A DNA stretch of 64,000 nucleotides from Rhodobacter sp. (GCA_030065095.1 JASJDP010000008.1:62001-126000), one strand, 5' to 3'; positions 18,990-27,778 are shown, counted from the stretch's first letter. The notes: generated by a model not told the origin, from the letters alone. Numbers and translations are program-made.

Positions 18990-19003
18990 TTGACCTGAAT
19001 CAA
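18990..19003. promoter_or_regulatory. FNR/FnrL-type binding site upstream of ccoG
   Basis: TTGAC-CTGA-ATCAA, a 14-bp near-perfect match to the FNR dyad TTGAT-N4-ATCAA, centred about 72 bases upstream of the ccoG ATG. In Rhodobacter and relatives FnrL/FnrP activates cco genes at low oxygen. No fnr gene is in the window, so the regulator must lie elsewhere. Confidence 0.8.
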
Positions 19004-19018
19004 GTAAATTTGGCGCAT

Positions 19019-19053
19019 GTTTAAAACGCCAGTCTGAGAGGCCGGTTTTAAAC
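19019..19053. repeat. inverted repeat GTTTAAAAC...GTTTTAAAC
   Basis: A perfect 9-bp dyad, with a few more G/C pairs inside, in the space between the ccoG promoter and the 3' end of the LysR gene. On the minus strand it could be the 3' hairpin of the LysR transcript, but it has no T-run. It could equally be an operator for a regulator of ccoG. Confidence 0.45.
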
Positions 19054-19103
19054 GTATGACGCGCATTTGCCCGTCGCATGATACCGATACGAGTGCGGTG
19101 CGG

Positions 19104-19985
19104 TCACGGGGATCCCTGCCGCGCCTGCCTGCGCAGCCAGCGGATGAAATCGCGGGCCTTGGGGCGCTGGACGCCGGGGGGCGTGACGATGAAATAGCCG
19201 GTGCCGCTGTTGGCGTCGGTGAACAGGATCCGCAGGTCGCCGCGGGCGATGTCGTCCTTGACGAAGGTCCGGCTTGTGGCGGCGATGCCCTGACCGGCCC
19301 GCAGACCGTCGAGCAATAGGTTGCCCGGAAGATGGGTCAGGCTTTTGACGCGGGCCTCGGTCACGCCGTGCTGGCGCAGCCAGTCGTCGACCTCGTTGGT
19401 GCCAAGCTCCTGCAGCCAGGGGAACTCGAGCAAATCGCGCGGGTCGGTGATGTCGCGGTCGCCGATCAGGCGGCGCGAGGCCATGATCAGAAAATCCGAT
19501 TCGACCAGAAGTTCGGCCTCGAGCCCGGGCCAGTCGCCATGGCCGTAGCGGATGGCAAAATCGAACCCGCCGGGCGACGGGTCAGAGAGGCCGGGGCTGG
19601 GATTGACCATCAGTTCGGTGTCGGGATGCCGGGCGTGGAAATCGGCGATGCGGGGCATCAGCCAGCCGGAGGCGAACATCGGCGTGGTGGTGAGCTGCAA
19701 AGGACGGTCGGCGTCCGCACCGGTGAGCATGTCGATTTCGCGGGCAATCGCGCCGAAGGCGTTGGCCAGTGTCTGGCCAAGGCGCTCGCCTTCGGGGGTC
19801 AGCGCGACAGAGCGGCCGTCCTTGACGACAAGCCTGGTGCCCAGATGCGCCTCGAGGCTGCGAACCTGCTGGCTGATCGCGGCGTGGCTGACATTCAGCA
19901 GGGACCCGGCCGCGGACATGGCGCCGGTTTCGGCGAGCGCGGCAAAGGCGCGGAGCTGGGCGAGGGGCGGCAGGGTACGAAGCAT
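19104..19985 (-). CDS. LysR-family transcriptional regulator (GcvA-like)
   Basis: 293 residues: an N-terminal winged helix-turn-helix (LAQLRAFAALAETGAMSAAG...SHAAISQQVRSLE, quoted in parts) and a C-terminal substrate-binding domain whose pattern resembles GcvA-type regulators (FDFAIRYGHGDWPG, LLLDGLRAGQGIA). It lies between the two cco clusters and is divergent from a 48-aa ORF, which is its most obvious candidate target. The effector is unknown. Confidence 0.88.
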   Translation of the reverse strand: MLRTLPPLAQLRAFAALAETGAMSAAGSLLNVSHAAISQQVRSLEAHLGTRLVVKDGRSVALTPEGERLGQTLANAFGAIAREIDMLTGADADRPLQLTTTPMFASGWLMPRIADFHARHPDTELMVNPSPGLSDPSPGGFDFAIRYGHGDWPGLEAELLVESDFLIMASRRLIGDRDITDPRDLLEFPWLQELGTNEVDDWLRQHGVTEARVKSLTHLPGNLLLDGLRAGQGIAATSRTFVKDDIARGDLRILFTDANSGTGYFIVTPPGVQRPKARDFIRWLRRQARQGSP

Positions 19986-20088
19986 ATGTAAGCCTGGCTT
20001 ACTGGTTCAGATTTTTCCTGACTCGCGTGAGGCGCGTGTTCCGCGCAATAGCTTAGGACAGAGAACAACGCCAGACAGGAGATCCTCC

Positions 20089-20235
20089 ATGATCAACCCT
20101 TATGCTCAAAGTTTCATGATTGCCGCCCGTCAGGACCACATCGCGCCGCCTCGGCTGCGAGCTGTGAAGGACACCAAACCGCGCCGTCGGTTCCGCCTGT
20201 TCCGGCGCAGCGCGGCGGAGGCCGGAACGCACTGA
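20089..20235 (+). CDS. small basic protein, uncharacterised (48 aa)
   Basis: A 48-residue ORF starting MINPYAQSFMIAARQD and ending in an arginine-rich stretch (KPRRRFRLFRRS). The ATG at 20089 has a good AGGAG Shine-Dalgarno 8 bases upstream, and a strong intrinsic terminator follows 68 bases after the stop, which together support a real transcription unit. It is divergent from the LysR gene. It is not a DUF1127 protein by motif. Function unknown. Confidence 0.55.
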   Translation: MINPYAQSFMIAARQDHIAPPRLRAVKDTKPRRRFRLFRRSAAEAGTH

Positions 20236-20303
20236 CGCCTTCACGTGCGGTTTGAAAACCGCGTGCCAAGCCGTCCCAAAGCGGCTTTCCCACACAAAGA
20301 ATT

Positions 20304-20330
20304 GAGCCGCCCGACGGGCGGCTCTTTGTT
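20304..20330 (+). terminator. intrinsic terminator
   Basis: GAGCCGCCC-GAC-GGGCGGCTC followed by TTTGTTTG: a 9-bp GC-rich stem, a 3-base loop and a U-rich tail on the plus strand. It ends the transcript of the 48-aa ORF. Confidence 0.85.
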
Positions 20331-20360
20331 TGAAAACCTGAATGTCCGGTGTATGTTAAA

Positions 20361-20411
20361 GAGGTGCCGATCCCGAAGAAACGCGCGAACAGGATCGAGG
20401 ACCGGCACCTC
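20361..20411. terminator. hairpin downstream of ccoP (possible minus-strand terminator)
   Basis: GAGGTGCCG pairs with CGGCACCTC across a 33-base loop that contains a second GATCC/GGATC stem. Read on the minus strand it is followed by TTTAACAT, so it may terminate the ccoNOQP transcript. The large loop makes a structured 3' end equally possible. Confidence 0.45.
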
Positions 20412-20448
20412 CCTCCCCCATTGGCTTGCGCCGCCGAAGGATGCCGGA

Positions 20449-20470
20449 CGGGGGCGGGCGCCCGCCCCCG
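20449..20470. repeat. perfect 22-bp GC palindrome after ccoP
   Basis: A run of G/C (CGGGGGCGGGC and its mirror) forms a perfect palindrome beginning 7 bases beyond the ccoP stop on the minus strand. There is no T-tract. It probably protects the 3' end of the cco mRNA or acts with the downstream hairpin at 20361-20411. Confidence 0.55.
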
Positions 20471-20476
20471 CTTAAC

Positions 20477-21373
20477 TCATTGGCCGCCGCCCAACTGGTG
20501 GACATAGGCCGCGACCGCGTTGATCTCGGACTGGTCGAGACCGCCCGCGGCGCGCCATTCTTCCGACCAGGCCGGCATCACGCCGAACCGGGCGTTGGTC
20601 ACCGTTTCGGTCAGCGTCGCTTCGGTCCCGCCGTAGAGCCAGATGGCGTCGGTCAGGTTCGGCGCGCCCTGGGTCGGATCGCCCATGCCGTCCTCCATAT
20701 GGCAGCCCGAGCATTCGTTCAGGAACAGCTCTTCGCCCGGGCCGGCCTTGGCGGCGTCATGCTCTTGGCCCGAGATCTGCAGGACGTAATGCACCACCTG
20801 GCCGATTTCCTCGTCCGAGAGGATCTCGTCGCGGCCGTAGGCGGGCATCTCCGACCAGTGAGAGTCGGGCGACTGTTCGTTGCGGATGCCGTTGGCGACC
20901 GTATAGGCGATCTCGTCGATGGTGCCGCCCCAAAGCCAGTCGTCGTCGAGCAGGTTGGGATAACCCGCCGCCTGTACGCCGGCGGCGCCGGAGCCGTGGC
21001 ACTGCGAACAGTTGGCGCGGAACACCGCGGCGCCCCCCTGGACGGCATAGTTTTGCAGGGCGGCGTTTTCGCTAATCGCGGTCAGGTCGGCCTCGGCCAG
21101 CGCGGTGCGCAGTTCGGCGTTCTGGGCGTCGACCTCGGCGATCTGTTCGGCCACCTCGGCGCGTGTGGAGTAACCCAAAAACCCGGCAGTCGCCTTGTTG
21201 ACCAGCGGCCAGGCCGGGTAGGCGATGGTATAGATCACCCCCCAGAGGATGGTGGCGTAGAAGGTCCAGAGCCACCAGCGGGGCAAGGGGTTGTTCCACT
21301 CTTCGATGCCGTCCCACTCATGGCCGGTGGTGCCAATGCCTTCGGCATTCTTCTTGTCGTCTTGGCTACTCAT
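20477..21373 (-). CDS. ccoP: cbb3-type cytochrome c oxidase subunit III (CcoP)
   Basis: 298 residues: a cytoplasmic N-terminus with a GIEEWNNPLPRWW segment, one membrane anchor (about residues 30-55), then two c-type heme domains with CSQCH and CSGCH motifs. It passes electrons from soluble cytochrome c to CcoO and the catalytic subunit. It overlaps ccoQ by ATGA. All expected elements are present. Confidence 0.96.
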   Translation of the reverse strand: MSSQDDKKNAEGIGTTGHEWDGIEEWNNPLPRWWLWTFYATILWGVIYTIAYPAWPLVNKATAGFLGYSTRAEVAEQIAEVDAQNAELRTALAEADLTAISENAALQNYAVQGGAAVFRANCSQCHGSGAAGVQAAGYPNLLDDDWLWGGTIDEIAYTVANGIRNEQSPDSHWSEMPAYGRDEILSDEEIGQVVHYVLQISGQEHDAAKAGPGEELFLNECSGCHMEDGMGDPTQGAPNLTDAIWLYGGTEATLTETVTNARFGVMPAWSEEWRAAGGLDQSEINAVAAYVHQLGGGQ

Positions 21374-21555
21374 GTCCGCGCCTCCTGATCCTGGGCGGGT
21401 TTGTCTTCATGCCGGAAGGGGATGTCGGCGCTGTCGCGATGGGCCTTGCTGGATCCGGGCCGGAAGACCCAGATCACCACGCCGATGAAGAAGGCGAACA
21501 GCGCCAGAAGCATCCAGCTGTCGGCGAATTCGCGAAGAAGGGAATAGGTGTCCAT
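21370..21555 (-). CDS. ccoQ: cbb3-type oxidase subunit IV (CcoQ)
   Basis: 61 residues with one hydrophobic helix (WMLLALFAFFIGVVIWVF, about residues 14-31) followed by a polar tail (RPGSSKAHRDSADIPFRH). This is the usual CcoQ/FixQ form, which stabilises the oxidase. It lies between ccoO and ccoP, overlapping ccoP by 4 bases. Confidence 0.93.
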   Translation of the reverse strand: MDTYSLLREFADSWMLLALFAFFIGVVIWVFRPGSSKAHRDSADIPFRHEDKPAQDQEART

Positions 21556-21567
21556 GTCTCTTCTCCC

Positions 21568-22293
21568 TTACCGGCTTGCGTCGGGCGTAAAGGTCGAGAA
21601 ATCGACCAGCGTTCCGAGCATTTGCATATAGGCGATCAGCGCGTCCATTTCGCTGACCCCGGGGTCACCGTCGAAGTTGCGCACCTGCGCCCCGGGATAG
21701 CGTTCCAAGAGCGCGTCGTAGTCGCTGTCCGGGTCCGCCTGGGCGGTGAAATCGGCCTTGGCCTCGGCGATCATCTCGTCGGAATACGGCACGCCGACGA
21801 TCCGGTGCGTCGCCATTTCTTCGGCGATGTATTCCGGCTCGATCAGCTTTTCCTTGAGGTAGCCGTATTTCGGCATCACCGATTCCGGAACGACCGATTG
21901 CGGGTCGATCAGGTGGGCGACATGCCAGTCGTCGGAATACCGCCCGCCGACCCGCGCCAGATCGGGCCCGGTGCGTTTCGAGCCCCACTGGAACGGATGG
22001 TCGTACATCGATTCCGCGGCCAGCGAGTAGTGGCCGTAGCGTTCGACCTCGTCCCGCATCGGGCGGACCATCTGGCTATGGCAGACATAACAGCCTTCGC
22101 GGATGTAGATGTTGCGCCCTTCCAGTTCGAGCGGGCTGTAGGGCCGCACGCCGTCCACCTCTTCGATGGTGTTTTCGAGGTAGAACAGCGGTGCGATCTC
22201 GACGATGCCGCCGACGGTGACGACGAGGAGCGAGAACACCGCCAGAAGGGTGACGTTTTTCTCGAGGATCGTGTGCTTATCGAGGATTGCCAT
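21568..22293 (-). CDS. ccoO: cbb3-type cytochrome c oxidase subunit II (CcoO)
   Basis: 241 residues: an N-terminal membrane anchor (about 17-38) and a periplasmic mono-heme domain with the motif [13 protein letters not shown] and a distal Met region ([11 protein letters not shown]). Length is normal for CcoO. It is the second gene of ccoNOQP, 14 bases after ccoN. Confidence 0.96.
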   Translation of the reverse strand: MAILDKHTILEKNVTLLAVFSLLVVTVGGIVEIAPLFYLENTIEEVDGVRPYSPLELEGRNIYIREGCYVCHSQMVRPMRDEVERYGHYSLAAESMYDHPFQWGSKRTGPDLARVGGRYSDDWHVAHLIDPQSVVPESVMPKYGYLKEKLIEPEYIAEEMATHRIVGVPYSDEMIAEAKADFTAQADPDSDYDALLERYPGAQVRNFDGDPGVSEMDALIAYMQMLGTLVDFSTFTPDASR

Positions 22294-22307
22294 TTCTCCA
22301 GCCCTCC

Positions 22308-23909
22308 TTATTCAGCCGGAGCCATGGCAGGCGCATCCGAGGTCTTCGGCTGCGCGCGCACGGTCATCCAGAGGTTATAGCACATGATCAGCGCCCCGGT
22401 GAGGTACAGAACCCCGCCAAGCCCACGGACCACGTACATCGGGAACTTCGCGGCGACGGTGTCGGCGAAGGAGTTCACAAGGAAGCCCTGCGCGTCGACT
22501 TCACGCCACATCAGGCCTTCCATGATGCCGGTGACCCACATCGACGCGGCGTAGAGCACGATGCCGATGGTGGCGAGCCAGAAGTGCCAGTTGACCATGG
22601 CCAGCGAATAGAGACGCTCGCGGTTCCACAGCTTCGGCACCAGGAAGTAGAGTGCGCCGAAGGTGATCATGCCGTTCCAGCCCAAAGCGCCGGAATGCAC
22701 ATGGCCGATCGTCCAGTCGGTGTAGTGGCTGAGCGAGTTGACCGCGCGGATCGACATCATCGGGCCTTCGAAGGTCGACATGCCGTAAAAGCCGATCGAG
22801 ATCACCATCATGCGGATGATCGGGTCGGTCCTGAGCTTGTCCCAGGCGCCCGAGAGCGTCATCAGCCCGTTGATCATGCCGCCCCAGCTGGGCATCCACA
22901 GCACGACCGAGAACACCATGCCGAGGGTCGAGGCCCAATCCGGCAACGCGGTGTAGTGCAGGTGGTGCGGACCGGCCCAGATATAAAGGAAGATCAGCGC
23001 CCAGAAGTGGATGATCGACAGTTTGTAGCTGAAGACCGGGCGTTCGGCCTGTTTCGGCACGAAGTAATACATCATTCCCAGGAAGCCCGCGGTCAGGAAG
23101 AAGCCCACGGCGTTGTGGCCGTACCACCACTGCGTCATTGCGTCCTGCACGCCGGCCCAGACGATCACCGATTTCGAGCCCCAGATCGACACTGGGATGG
23201 TGATGTTGTTGACCAGATGAAGCATCGCGACGGTGATGATGAAGCTGAGCAGGAACCAGTTCGCCACGTAGATATGCGGTTCCTTCCGCTTCATCAGCGT
23301 GCCGGCGAAGACCAGCAGATAGGCGACCCACACGACGGTGATCCAGAGGTCGACATACCATTCGGGTTCGGCGTATTCCTTCGATTGCGTCGCACCTAGC
23401 AGGTACCCGGTGGCGGCCAGAACGATGAAAAGCTGGTAGCCCCAGAACACGAACCAGGCGAGGTTGCCGCCCCAGAGACGGGCGGCGCTGGTGCGCTGGA
23501 CGATGTAGAACGAGGTGCACAAAAGCGCGTTGCCGCCGAAGGCGAAGATCACCGCGCTGGTGTGCAGCGGCCGCAGGCGGCCGAAGTTCATGTAGCCTTG
23601 CGCCCATTCGAAATTGAGCCCCGGAAAGGCAAGCTGGAAGGCGATGAAGACGCCCGCGAGAAAGCCCACGACACCCCAAAAGGCGGTGGCGATCACGCCG
23701 GCGCGGATCACGCCGTCCATGTATTCCAGCTGGTTGACGGGTTCTGGTTCGTCGCCCACATGGCGGAGGGTCCAGACGAACAACCCGCCGGCCACGGCCA
23801 GAATGATGATGGCGTGGACCTGATAGGCCAGATCCCGCCCCCAATTGGCGGCAAGCGCGGCAAAGAGCACAATCAGGCCAAGCACCACCAGTTTAATTGC
23901 ATTCCACAT
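22308..23909 (-). CDS. ccoN: cbb3-type cytochrome c oxidase catalytic subunit (CcoN)
   Basis: 533-residue heme-copper oxidase subunit I of the C family, with about 12 membrane helices. Heme and copper ligand regions are visible: [27 protein letters not shown] and WAGPHHLHY, plus the helix containing [13 protein letters not shown] prefer the ATG at 23909 ([11 protein letters not shown]) over the one 17 codons upstream because it has an AGGGA Shine-Dalgarno and the extra residues are basic and not family-like. FNR boxes lie in the intergenic region shared with uspA. Confidence 0.96.
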   Translation of the reverse strand: MWNAIKLVVLGLIVLFAALAANWGRDLAYQVHAIIILAVAGGLFVWTLRHVGDEPEPVNQLEYMDGVIRAGVIATAFWGVVGFLAGVFIAFQLAFPGLNFEWAQGYMNFGRLRPLHTSAVIFAFGGNALLCTSFYIVQRTSAARLWGGNLAWFVFWGYQLFIVLAATGYLLGATQSKEYAEPEWYVDLWITVVWVAYLLVFAGTLMKRKEPHIYVANWFLLSFIITVAMLHLVNNITIPVSIWGSKSVIVWAGVQDAMTQWWYGHNAVGFFLTAGFLGMMYYFVPKQAERPVFSYKLSIIHFWALIFLYIWAGPHHLHYTALPDWASTLGMVFSVVLWMPSWGGMINGLMTLSGAWDKLRTDPIIRMMVISIGFYGMSTFEGPMMSIRAVNSLSHYTDWTIGHVHSGALGWNGMITFGALYFLVPKLWNRERLYSLAMVNWHFWLATIGIVLYAASMWVTGIMEGLMWREVDAQGFLVNSFADTVAAKFPMYVVRGLGGVLYLTGALIMCYNLWMTVRAQPKTSDAPAMAPAE

Positions 23910-24018
23910 ATGTCGTCCCTTCGTCCTGTTCTTCCGCCTCTTGGGATACGCAAGGCGCACCTTGGGCGGCAGATCCTATTCGACAATCCGCATGTGACTC
24001 ACTGGCGGGGCACCTGCC

Positions 24019-24032
24019 TTGATCCATGTCAA
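24019..24032. promoter_or_regulatory. FNR/FnrL-type site, ccoN-proximal
   Basis: TTGAT-CCAT-GTCAA, a 14-bp FNR dyad centred about 116 bases upstream of the ccoN ATG in the divergent ccoN/uspA promoter region. It is the first of two such boxes there. Confidence 0.8.
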
Positions 24033-24062
24033 TGAGTTGCGCCGCACCTTGTTGATCCAGGG

Positions 24063-24076
24063 TTGATGCAGGTCAA
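24063..24076. promoter_or_regulatory. FNR/FnrL-type site, uspA-proximal
   Basis: TTGAT-GCAG-GTCAA, a second FNR dyad 44 bases from the first and about 70 bases upstream of the uspA ATG, suitable for activating uspA. Similar paired boxes between ccoN and a divergent usp-like gene are known in Rhodobacter and Paracoccus. Confidence 0.8.
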
Positions 24077-24138
24077 AGACGGTCCGGACAAAGCCACGCA
24101 GGCTGACCGGGAAACGTCACGAAATGCCGAGGGCATAT

Positions 24139-24978
24139 ATGGCCTACAAAACCATCGTCACCGTAGTCACGGATCTGGATATCGACGCCTCTGCATTGCA
24201 GGCGGCGATCAAGATCGGGCGTCACCAGGACGCGCATCTGGATATCCTGTGCCTGGGTATCGACCGGACCCAGCCGGGGTTCTACTATGCTGGGGCCAAC
24301 GCCTTGGTGATTCAGGATAATCTGGTCCAGGCGCAGGCCGAAGCCGAAACGCTGGAAAGCAAGGTCAACGACCTGATGAAGGGCCAGGACCTTAACTGGG
24401 CGGTGTCGTCGGCGACGACGCAGATGGCCGGATTGACGCCGTTCGTGGCGCATCGGACCCGGCTGGCCGACATGGTGGTGCTGTCAAAGCCCTATGGGCC
24501 GGGCCGCGGGCATGAAAACGAGGCGATCGTCGAGGCTTGCCTGTTCAATGGCCACGTGCCGGTGGTGATCGTGCCGGACGGGTCTGATTTTCCGGACGTG
24601 ATCGACCAGGCGCTGATCGCCTGGAACGAAAGCGCCGAGGCCCTGTCGGCGATCCGTGCGGCGCTGCCGTTTCTGCTGCAGGCGACGGCCGTGGACATCA
24701 CGGTCATCGATCCGCCGCCGCATGGCCCGGACCGGTCCGATCCGGGGGGTCAACTCAGCCAGATGCTGGTGCGGCACGGGGTAAAGGCCGAGGTATCGGT
24801 GCTTGCCAAGACGATGCCGCGCGTGTCCGACGTGTTGCTGCGCCACTGCGGCGACAAGAACGCCGATCTTCTGGTGATGGGGGCCTACGGCCATTCGCGG
24901 TTCCGCGAATCGATCCTCGGCGGGGCAACGCGGAATATGCTCGAGGCGTCCGAGGTGCCGGTTCTTCTGGCGCATTGA
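24139..24978 (+). CDS. universal stress protein, tandem UspA domains
   Basis: 279 residues with two Usp-like halves. The C-terminal half ends with the nucleotide-binding signature GAYGHSRFRESILGGATRNML, seen as GxxGxS...GG(A/S) spacing (residue run given only in part elsewhere). The N-terminal half is more divergent. MAYKTIVTVVTDLD at 24139 fits the family; the ATG 15 bases upstream is possible. It is divergent from ccoN and probably induced at low oxygen by the FNR box at 24063. The similar gene next to ccoN in Rhodobacter is known as orf277. Confidence 0.88.
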   Translation: MAYKTIVTVVTDLDIDASALQAAIKIGRHQDAHLDILCLGIDRTQPGFYYAGANALVIQDNLVQAQAEAETLESKVNDLMKGQDLNWAVSSATTQMAGLTPFVAHRTRLADMVVLSKPYGPGRGHENEAIVEACLFNGHVPVVIVPDGSDFPDVIDQALIAWNESAEALSAIRAALPFLLQATAVDITVIDPPPHGPDRSDPGGQLSQMLVRHGVKAEVSVLAKTMPRVSDVLLRHCGDKNADLLVMGAYGHSRFRESILGGATRNMLEASEVPVLLAH

Positions 24979-25064
24979 TGCGCCGTCGCCGGTGCCCTTC
25001 GGGGCGGGTGAGGCGTTCGCGGCTCGGCGCAGGATGAGTTCCCGGTCGAACGCTAAACACTATC

Positions 25065-25261
25065 GGCCTGGAGCGGACGTTCGCAATCTGCATTCAGGCG
25101 CGGAATCAAGGCCGTAGGCCGCCGCGCCATCGCCGACCCGCCCCGGAGGGGAGGCGATCTTCTAACGGCGCGTATCGCATTGACGTCGTTCGGACTTTGC
25201 TGCGATAAATCGAGCCGTTCTGAGGTCCGGGTCGCCTCCCCGCGGGTCGGCGATGGCGCGG
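25065..25261 (-). repeat. dispersed intergenic element, copy B (inverted)
   Basis: The same element as copy A in the opposite orientation: GGCCTGGAGCGGACG at one end, GAATCAAGGCC, then the right arm GCGCCATCGCCGACCCG with CCCGGAGGGGAGGCGA, the conserved interior (GTCGTTCGGACTTTGCTG and GATAAATCGAGCC) and the other arm TCGCCTCCCCGCGGGTCGGCG. It lies between uspA and the enoyl-CoA hydratase remnant. Confidence 0.8.
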
Positions 25262-25294
25262 CTTATCTCTGAATAAACAACGCCCGCTCCAAGC

Positions 25295-25613
25295 CTAAAA
25301 CCGACAACAAGCTTCGGACGGAATCGACCGTTGCTCAGTCCCCGACGGCCGGTTCGCTGCCCGGTCCCGGCTGTCCTCGTCCCGCCCGCGCACGGCCTCT
25401 CTCCAGCCGGCGGCTTCGGCCCGGCGTTTGAAGGCGAAGCCTTCGGGCGAGTGCCGGGCGACGCCGTCGAATACCCTGGCCAGGCGCCGGGAGTTCATCA
25501 GCCCCATGGCTTCGACCGCCTGATCGATGACGGGGCTCAACACGGCAAGCTGGTTGGTCGGGCCGGGTCAGCGTGATGCGGCCGATCCGCCCGTCGCGCT
25601 CGTATAGGAGCGC
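25295..25613 (-). pseudogene. enoyl-CoA hydratase/isomerase remnant with large internal deletion
   Basis: Two pieces of a crotonase-family gene are joined. At 25613-25557 one frame reads YERDGRIGRITLTRPDQ, the typical N-terminal beta-strand of the family, without its start codon. Directly afterwards, in another frame, comes AVEAMGLMNSRRLARVFDGV followed by RHSPEGFAFKRRAEAAGW and REAVRGRDE, the typical C-terminal helix of proteobacterial enoyl-CoA hydratases. About two thirds of the gene, including the oxyanion-hole and catalytic region, is missing. The remaining tail to the stop at 25295 is not family-like. It abuts the transglycosylase gene and repeat copy B. Confidence 0.65.
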
Positions 25614-25621
25614 CGCCCTGC

Positions 25622-26815
25622 TCAGAGCCGGTTCAAAAGCTCGCGGGTCGGCCAGGCGTCGGCGGGCAGCCCCAGACGCCTTTGTTCGGCCTGAACGGCG
25701 GCGCGGGTACCGGCACCGAGGATGCCGTCGATCTTGCCGACGTCATAGCCGCGGGCCGCCAGCTTTTTCTGCAACGCCTTCATCTGCCCGTCCGACAGCG
25801 GCTTGTCGGGATTGCCCGGATTATAGACCGGCGCGCCCTGCAGGCGGGTGCCGAAATAGGCCGCCGTCGCGAGGTAGACGAAGCTTTGGTTCCATTCGAA
25901 CAGCACGCTGTAGTTCGGGTAGGCCATAAAGGCCGGGCCCTTGCGGCCCATCGGCAGCAGGATCGAGCCGCGAAGGTTCGGCCCCTCGAACGCGCCCGAG
26001 CGCGGCTTGACGCCAAGACGGGCCCATTCGGCGACCGGCTTCGAGGTGGTCAGGCCGGTGGCCTCCCAGGGCAGGTTTCCAGGCACGACGATTTCCTGCA
26101 TCCAGGGTTCGTTGGGGCGCCAGCCGAAACCGCGCAGCATGTTGGCACCGGAAAAAAGCGCGTCGGGAACCGAGGTCTTCAGCTTCACATGCCCGTCGCC
26201 ATCGCCGTCGAGCCCGCGTTCGAGGATATCCTTGGGCAGCATCTGCACCATCCCGATCTCGCCGGCCCAGGCACCTTGGGTGTTGGTGGTGAAATCGCCC
26301 TTGGCATAAAGTTCCAGCGCGGCGAAAACCTGCGGCTGAAACAGGCCCGGGCGGCGACAGTCGTGGCTGAGTGTCATCAGCGAATCGAGCGTGTTGAAAT
26401 CGCCCTGGAAGGCGCCGTAGTCGGTCTCGAACGCCCAGAAAGACAGAAGCAGGCCGCGCGGAACGCCAAGCTGGCGTTCGATGGCTGTAAAGATCGAATT
26501 GTACTTGCGGGAATTGGCGCGGCCGCGGTCGATGCGGTTCTGGCTGATCAGCTTGCGGGAAAACGAGATGAAGTCGGTCTTGAAGATGCCCTGGCGGCGG
26601 TCCGCCTTAATGGTGCGGTCGCTGTAGCTGGCGGCAGCAAAGAACGGGCCAGTAACCGAACTTGGAAAGCCCTGCCGTTCGGCCACCGCCTTCATCTTGC
26701 CGACGAAGCTGGAAAAACTGCCGCCACAGGCGACATAGACCTTGCGCTGGCTGCCTGCGGCCAGCGCCGTGTTGGCGGCCAGGATCAGGGCCGCGGTCGT
26801 GATCAGGAAACGCAT
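25622..26815 (-). CDS. lytic murein transglycosylase, MltB family
   Basis: 397 residues: a signal peptide (1-19), an SLT/MltB domain with the catalytic Glu in FWAFETDYGAFQGDFNT and the GEIGMVQMLPKDI motif, and a C-terminal peptidoglycan-binding domain (about 335-397, LQKKLAARGYDVGKIDGILG). It cleaves glycan strands in the periplasm, leaving 1,6-anhydro-MurNAc ends. No lipobox is seen, so it is probably soluble. It is a single gene, in the same direction as cobD but separated from it by 45 bases. Confidence 0.92.
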   Translation of the reverse strand: MRFLITTAALILAANTALAAGSQRKVYVACGGSFSSFVGKMKAVAERQGFPSSVTGPFFAAASYSDRTIKADRRQGIFKTDFISFSRKLISQNRIDRGRANSRKYNSIFTAIERQLGVPRGLLLSFWAFETDYGAFQGDFNTLDSLMTLSHDCRRPGLFQPQVFAALELYAKGDFTTNTQGAWAGEIGMVQMLPKDILERGLDGDGDGHVKLKTSVPDALFSGANMLRGFGWRPNEPWMQEIVVPGNLPWEATGLTTSKPVAEWARLGVKPRSGAFEGPNLRGSILLPMGRKGPAFMAYPNYSVLFEWNQSFVYLATAAYFGTRLQGAPVYNPGNPDKPLSDGQMKALQKKLAARGYDVGKIDGILGAGTRAAVQAEQRRLGLPADAWPTRELLNRL

Positions 26816-26860
26816 GTTGGTCCTCGCATCTGCTTTGCGATCAAGATTACCAGCCCCGGC

Positions 26861-27778
26861 TCACCAGACAACCGCGATCAGCAGGACAAGCGCGATTGTG
26901 CCCGCCCATGCGCGCCAGAGCGCGCGGACCGCGGCGTCGATGTCGTCTGGGCAGGCATCCCGGCGACCGTCGGCATGGACAAAGGGAAAGTCGCGCAGCG
27001 CGCCGTCGTAGCTGCGCGGGCCGGACAGGGCGATGCCGAGGGCGCGGGCCATGGCGGCCTCGGGCCAGCCGGCATTGGGCGAGCGGTGCAGGCCTGCGTC
27101 CTTGCGGATGGCGGGCCACGCCCCGAGCTGCCCGTGCAGGGCGGCGATCAGCGCGGCGGACAGGCGGGCCGGGATCCAGTTCATCAGATCGTCCAGGCGG
27201 GCGGCGGCCCAGCCGAACTCCGCATGCCGCGGCGTGCGGTAGCCGATCATGCTGTCGGCGGTGTTGACGAGCTTGTACAGCGCCAACCCCGGCAGACCGC
27301 CCACCAGGAACCAGAATGCCGGCGCCAGCACGCCGTCCGAGAAATTCTCGGCAGCGCTTTCGATGGCCGCGCGTGATATGGCGGGCGGGTCCATGTCCTG
27401 TATGTCACGGCCGACGATCCGGGCGACGGCACGGCGGCCCTCGCCGGTGGACACCCGCAGGGCATCGGCGACCGCCTGCACATGATCGGCGAGGCTGCGC
27501 TGCGCGAGCAGGATGGCGGCGAGGATCAGTTCGATCAGCCAGCCGCCGGGCAACAGGCCCGGAATCGCGCCGACGGCGAGAGTGGCGAGGCCGAGGCCCA
27601 GGATGATCAGAACGCCCTTGGCCTTGCGGTTTACGCCCCGGTTGAAGGCGCCGTCGGCCCACGCGATGGCGCGGCCCATCAGGACGGCGGGATGCGGCAG
27701 GCGGGACCAGAGCCAGCGCGGCTCTCCCAGGGCGGCGTCGAGCAGGAGCGCGAGTGCGAGGACCGTGGCGCTGCTCAT
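26861..27778 (-). CDS. cobD: adenosylcobinamide-phosphate synthase (CobD/CbiB)
   Basis: 305-residue membrane protein that attaches the aminopropanol (phosphate) arm to adenosylcobyric acid. It has several hydrophobic helices and the family motifs ARIVGRDIQDMD, ESAAENFSDGVLAPAFW, VNTADSMIGYR and WIPARLSA. In this group the name cobD (Pseudomonas/Rhodobacter use) equals cbiB. Its start overlaps the cobC stop by ATGA. Confidence 0.94.
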   Translation of the reverse strand: MSSATVLALALLLDAALGEPRWLWSRLPHPAVLMGRAIAWADGAFNRGVNRKAKGVLIILGLGLATLAVGAIPGLLPGGWLIELILAAILLAQRSLADHVQAVADALRVSTGEGRRAVARIVGRDIQDMDPPAISRAAIESAAENFSDGVLAPAFWFLVGGLPGLALYKLVNTADSMIGYRTPRHAEFGWAAARLDDLMNWIPARLSAALIAALHGQLGAWPAIRKDAGLHRSPNAGWPEAAMARALGIALSGPRSYDGALRDFPFVHADGRRDACPDDIDAAVRALWRAWAGTIALVLLIAVVW

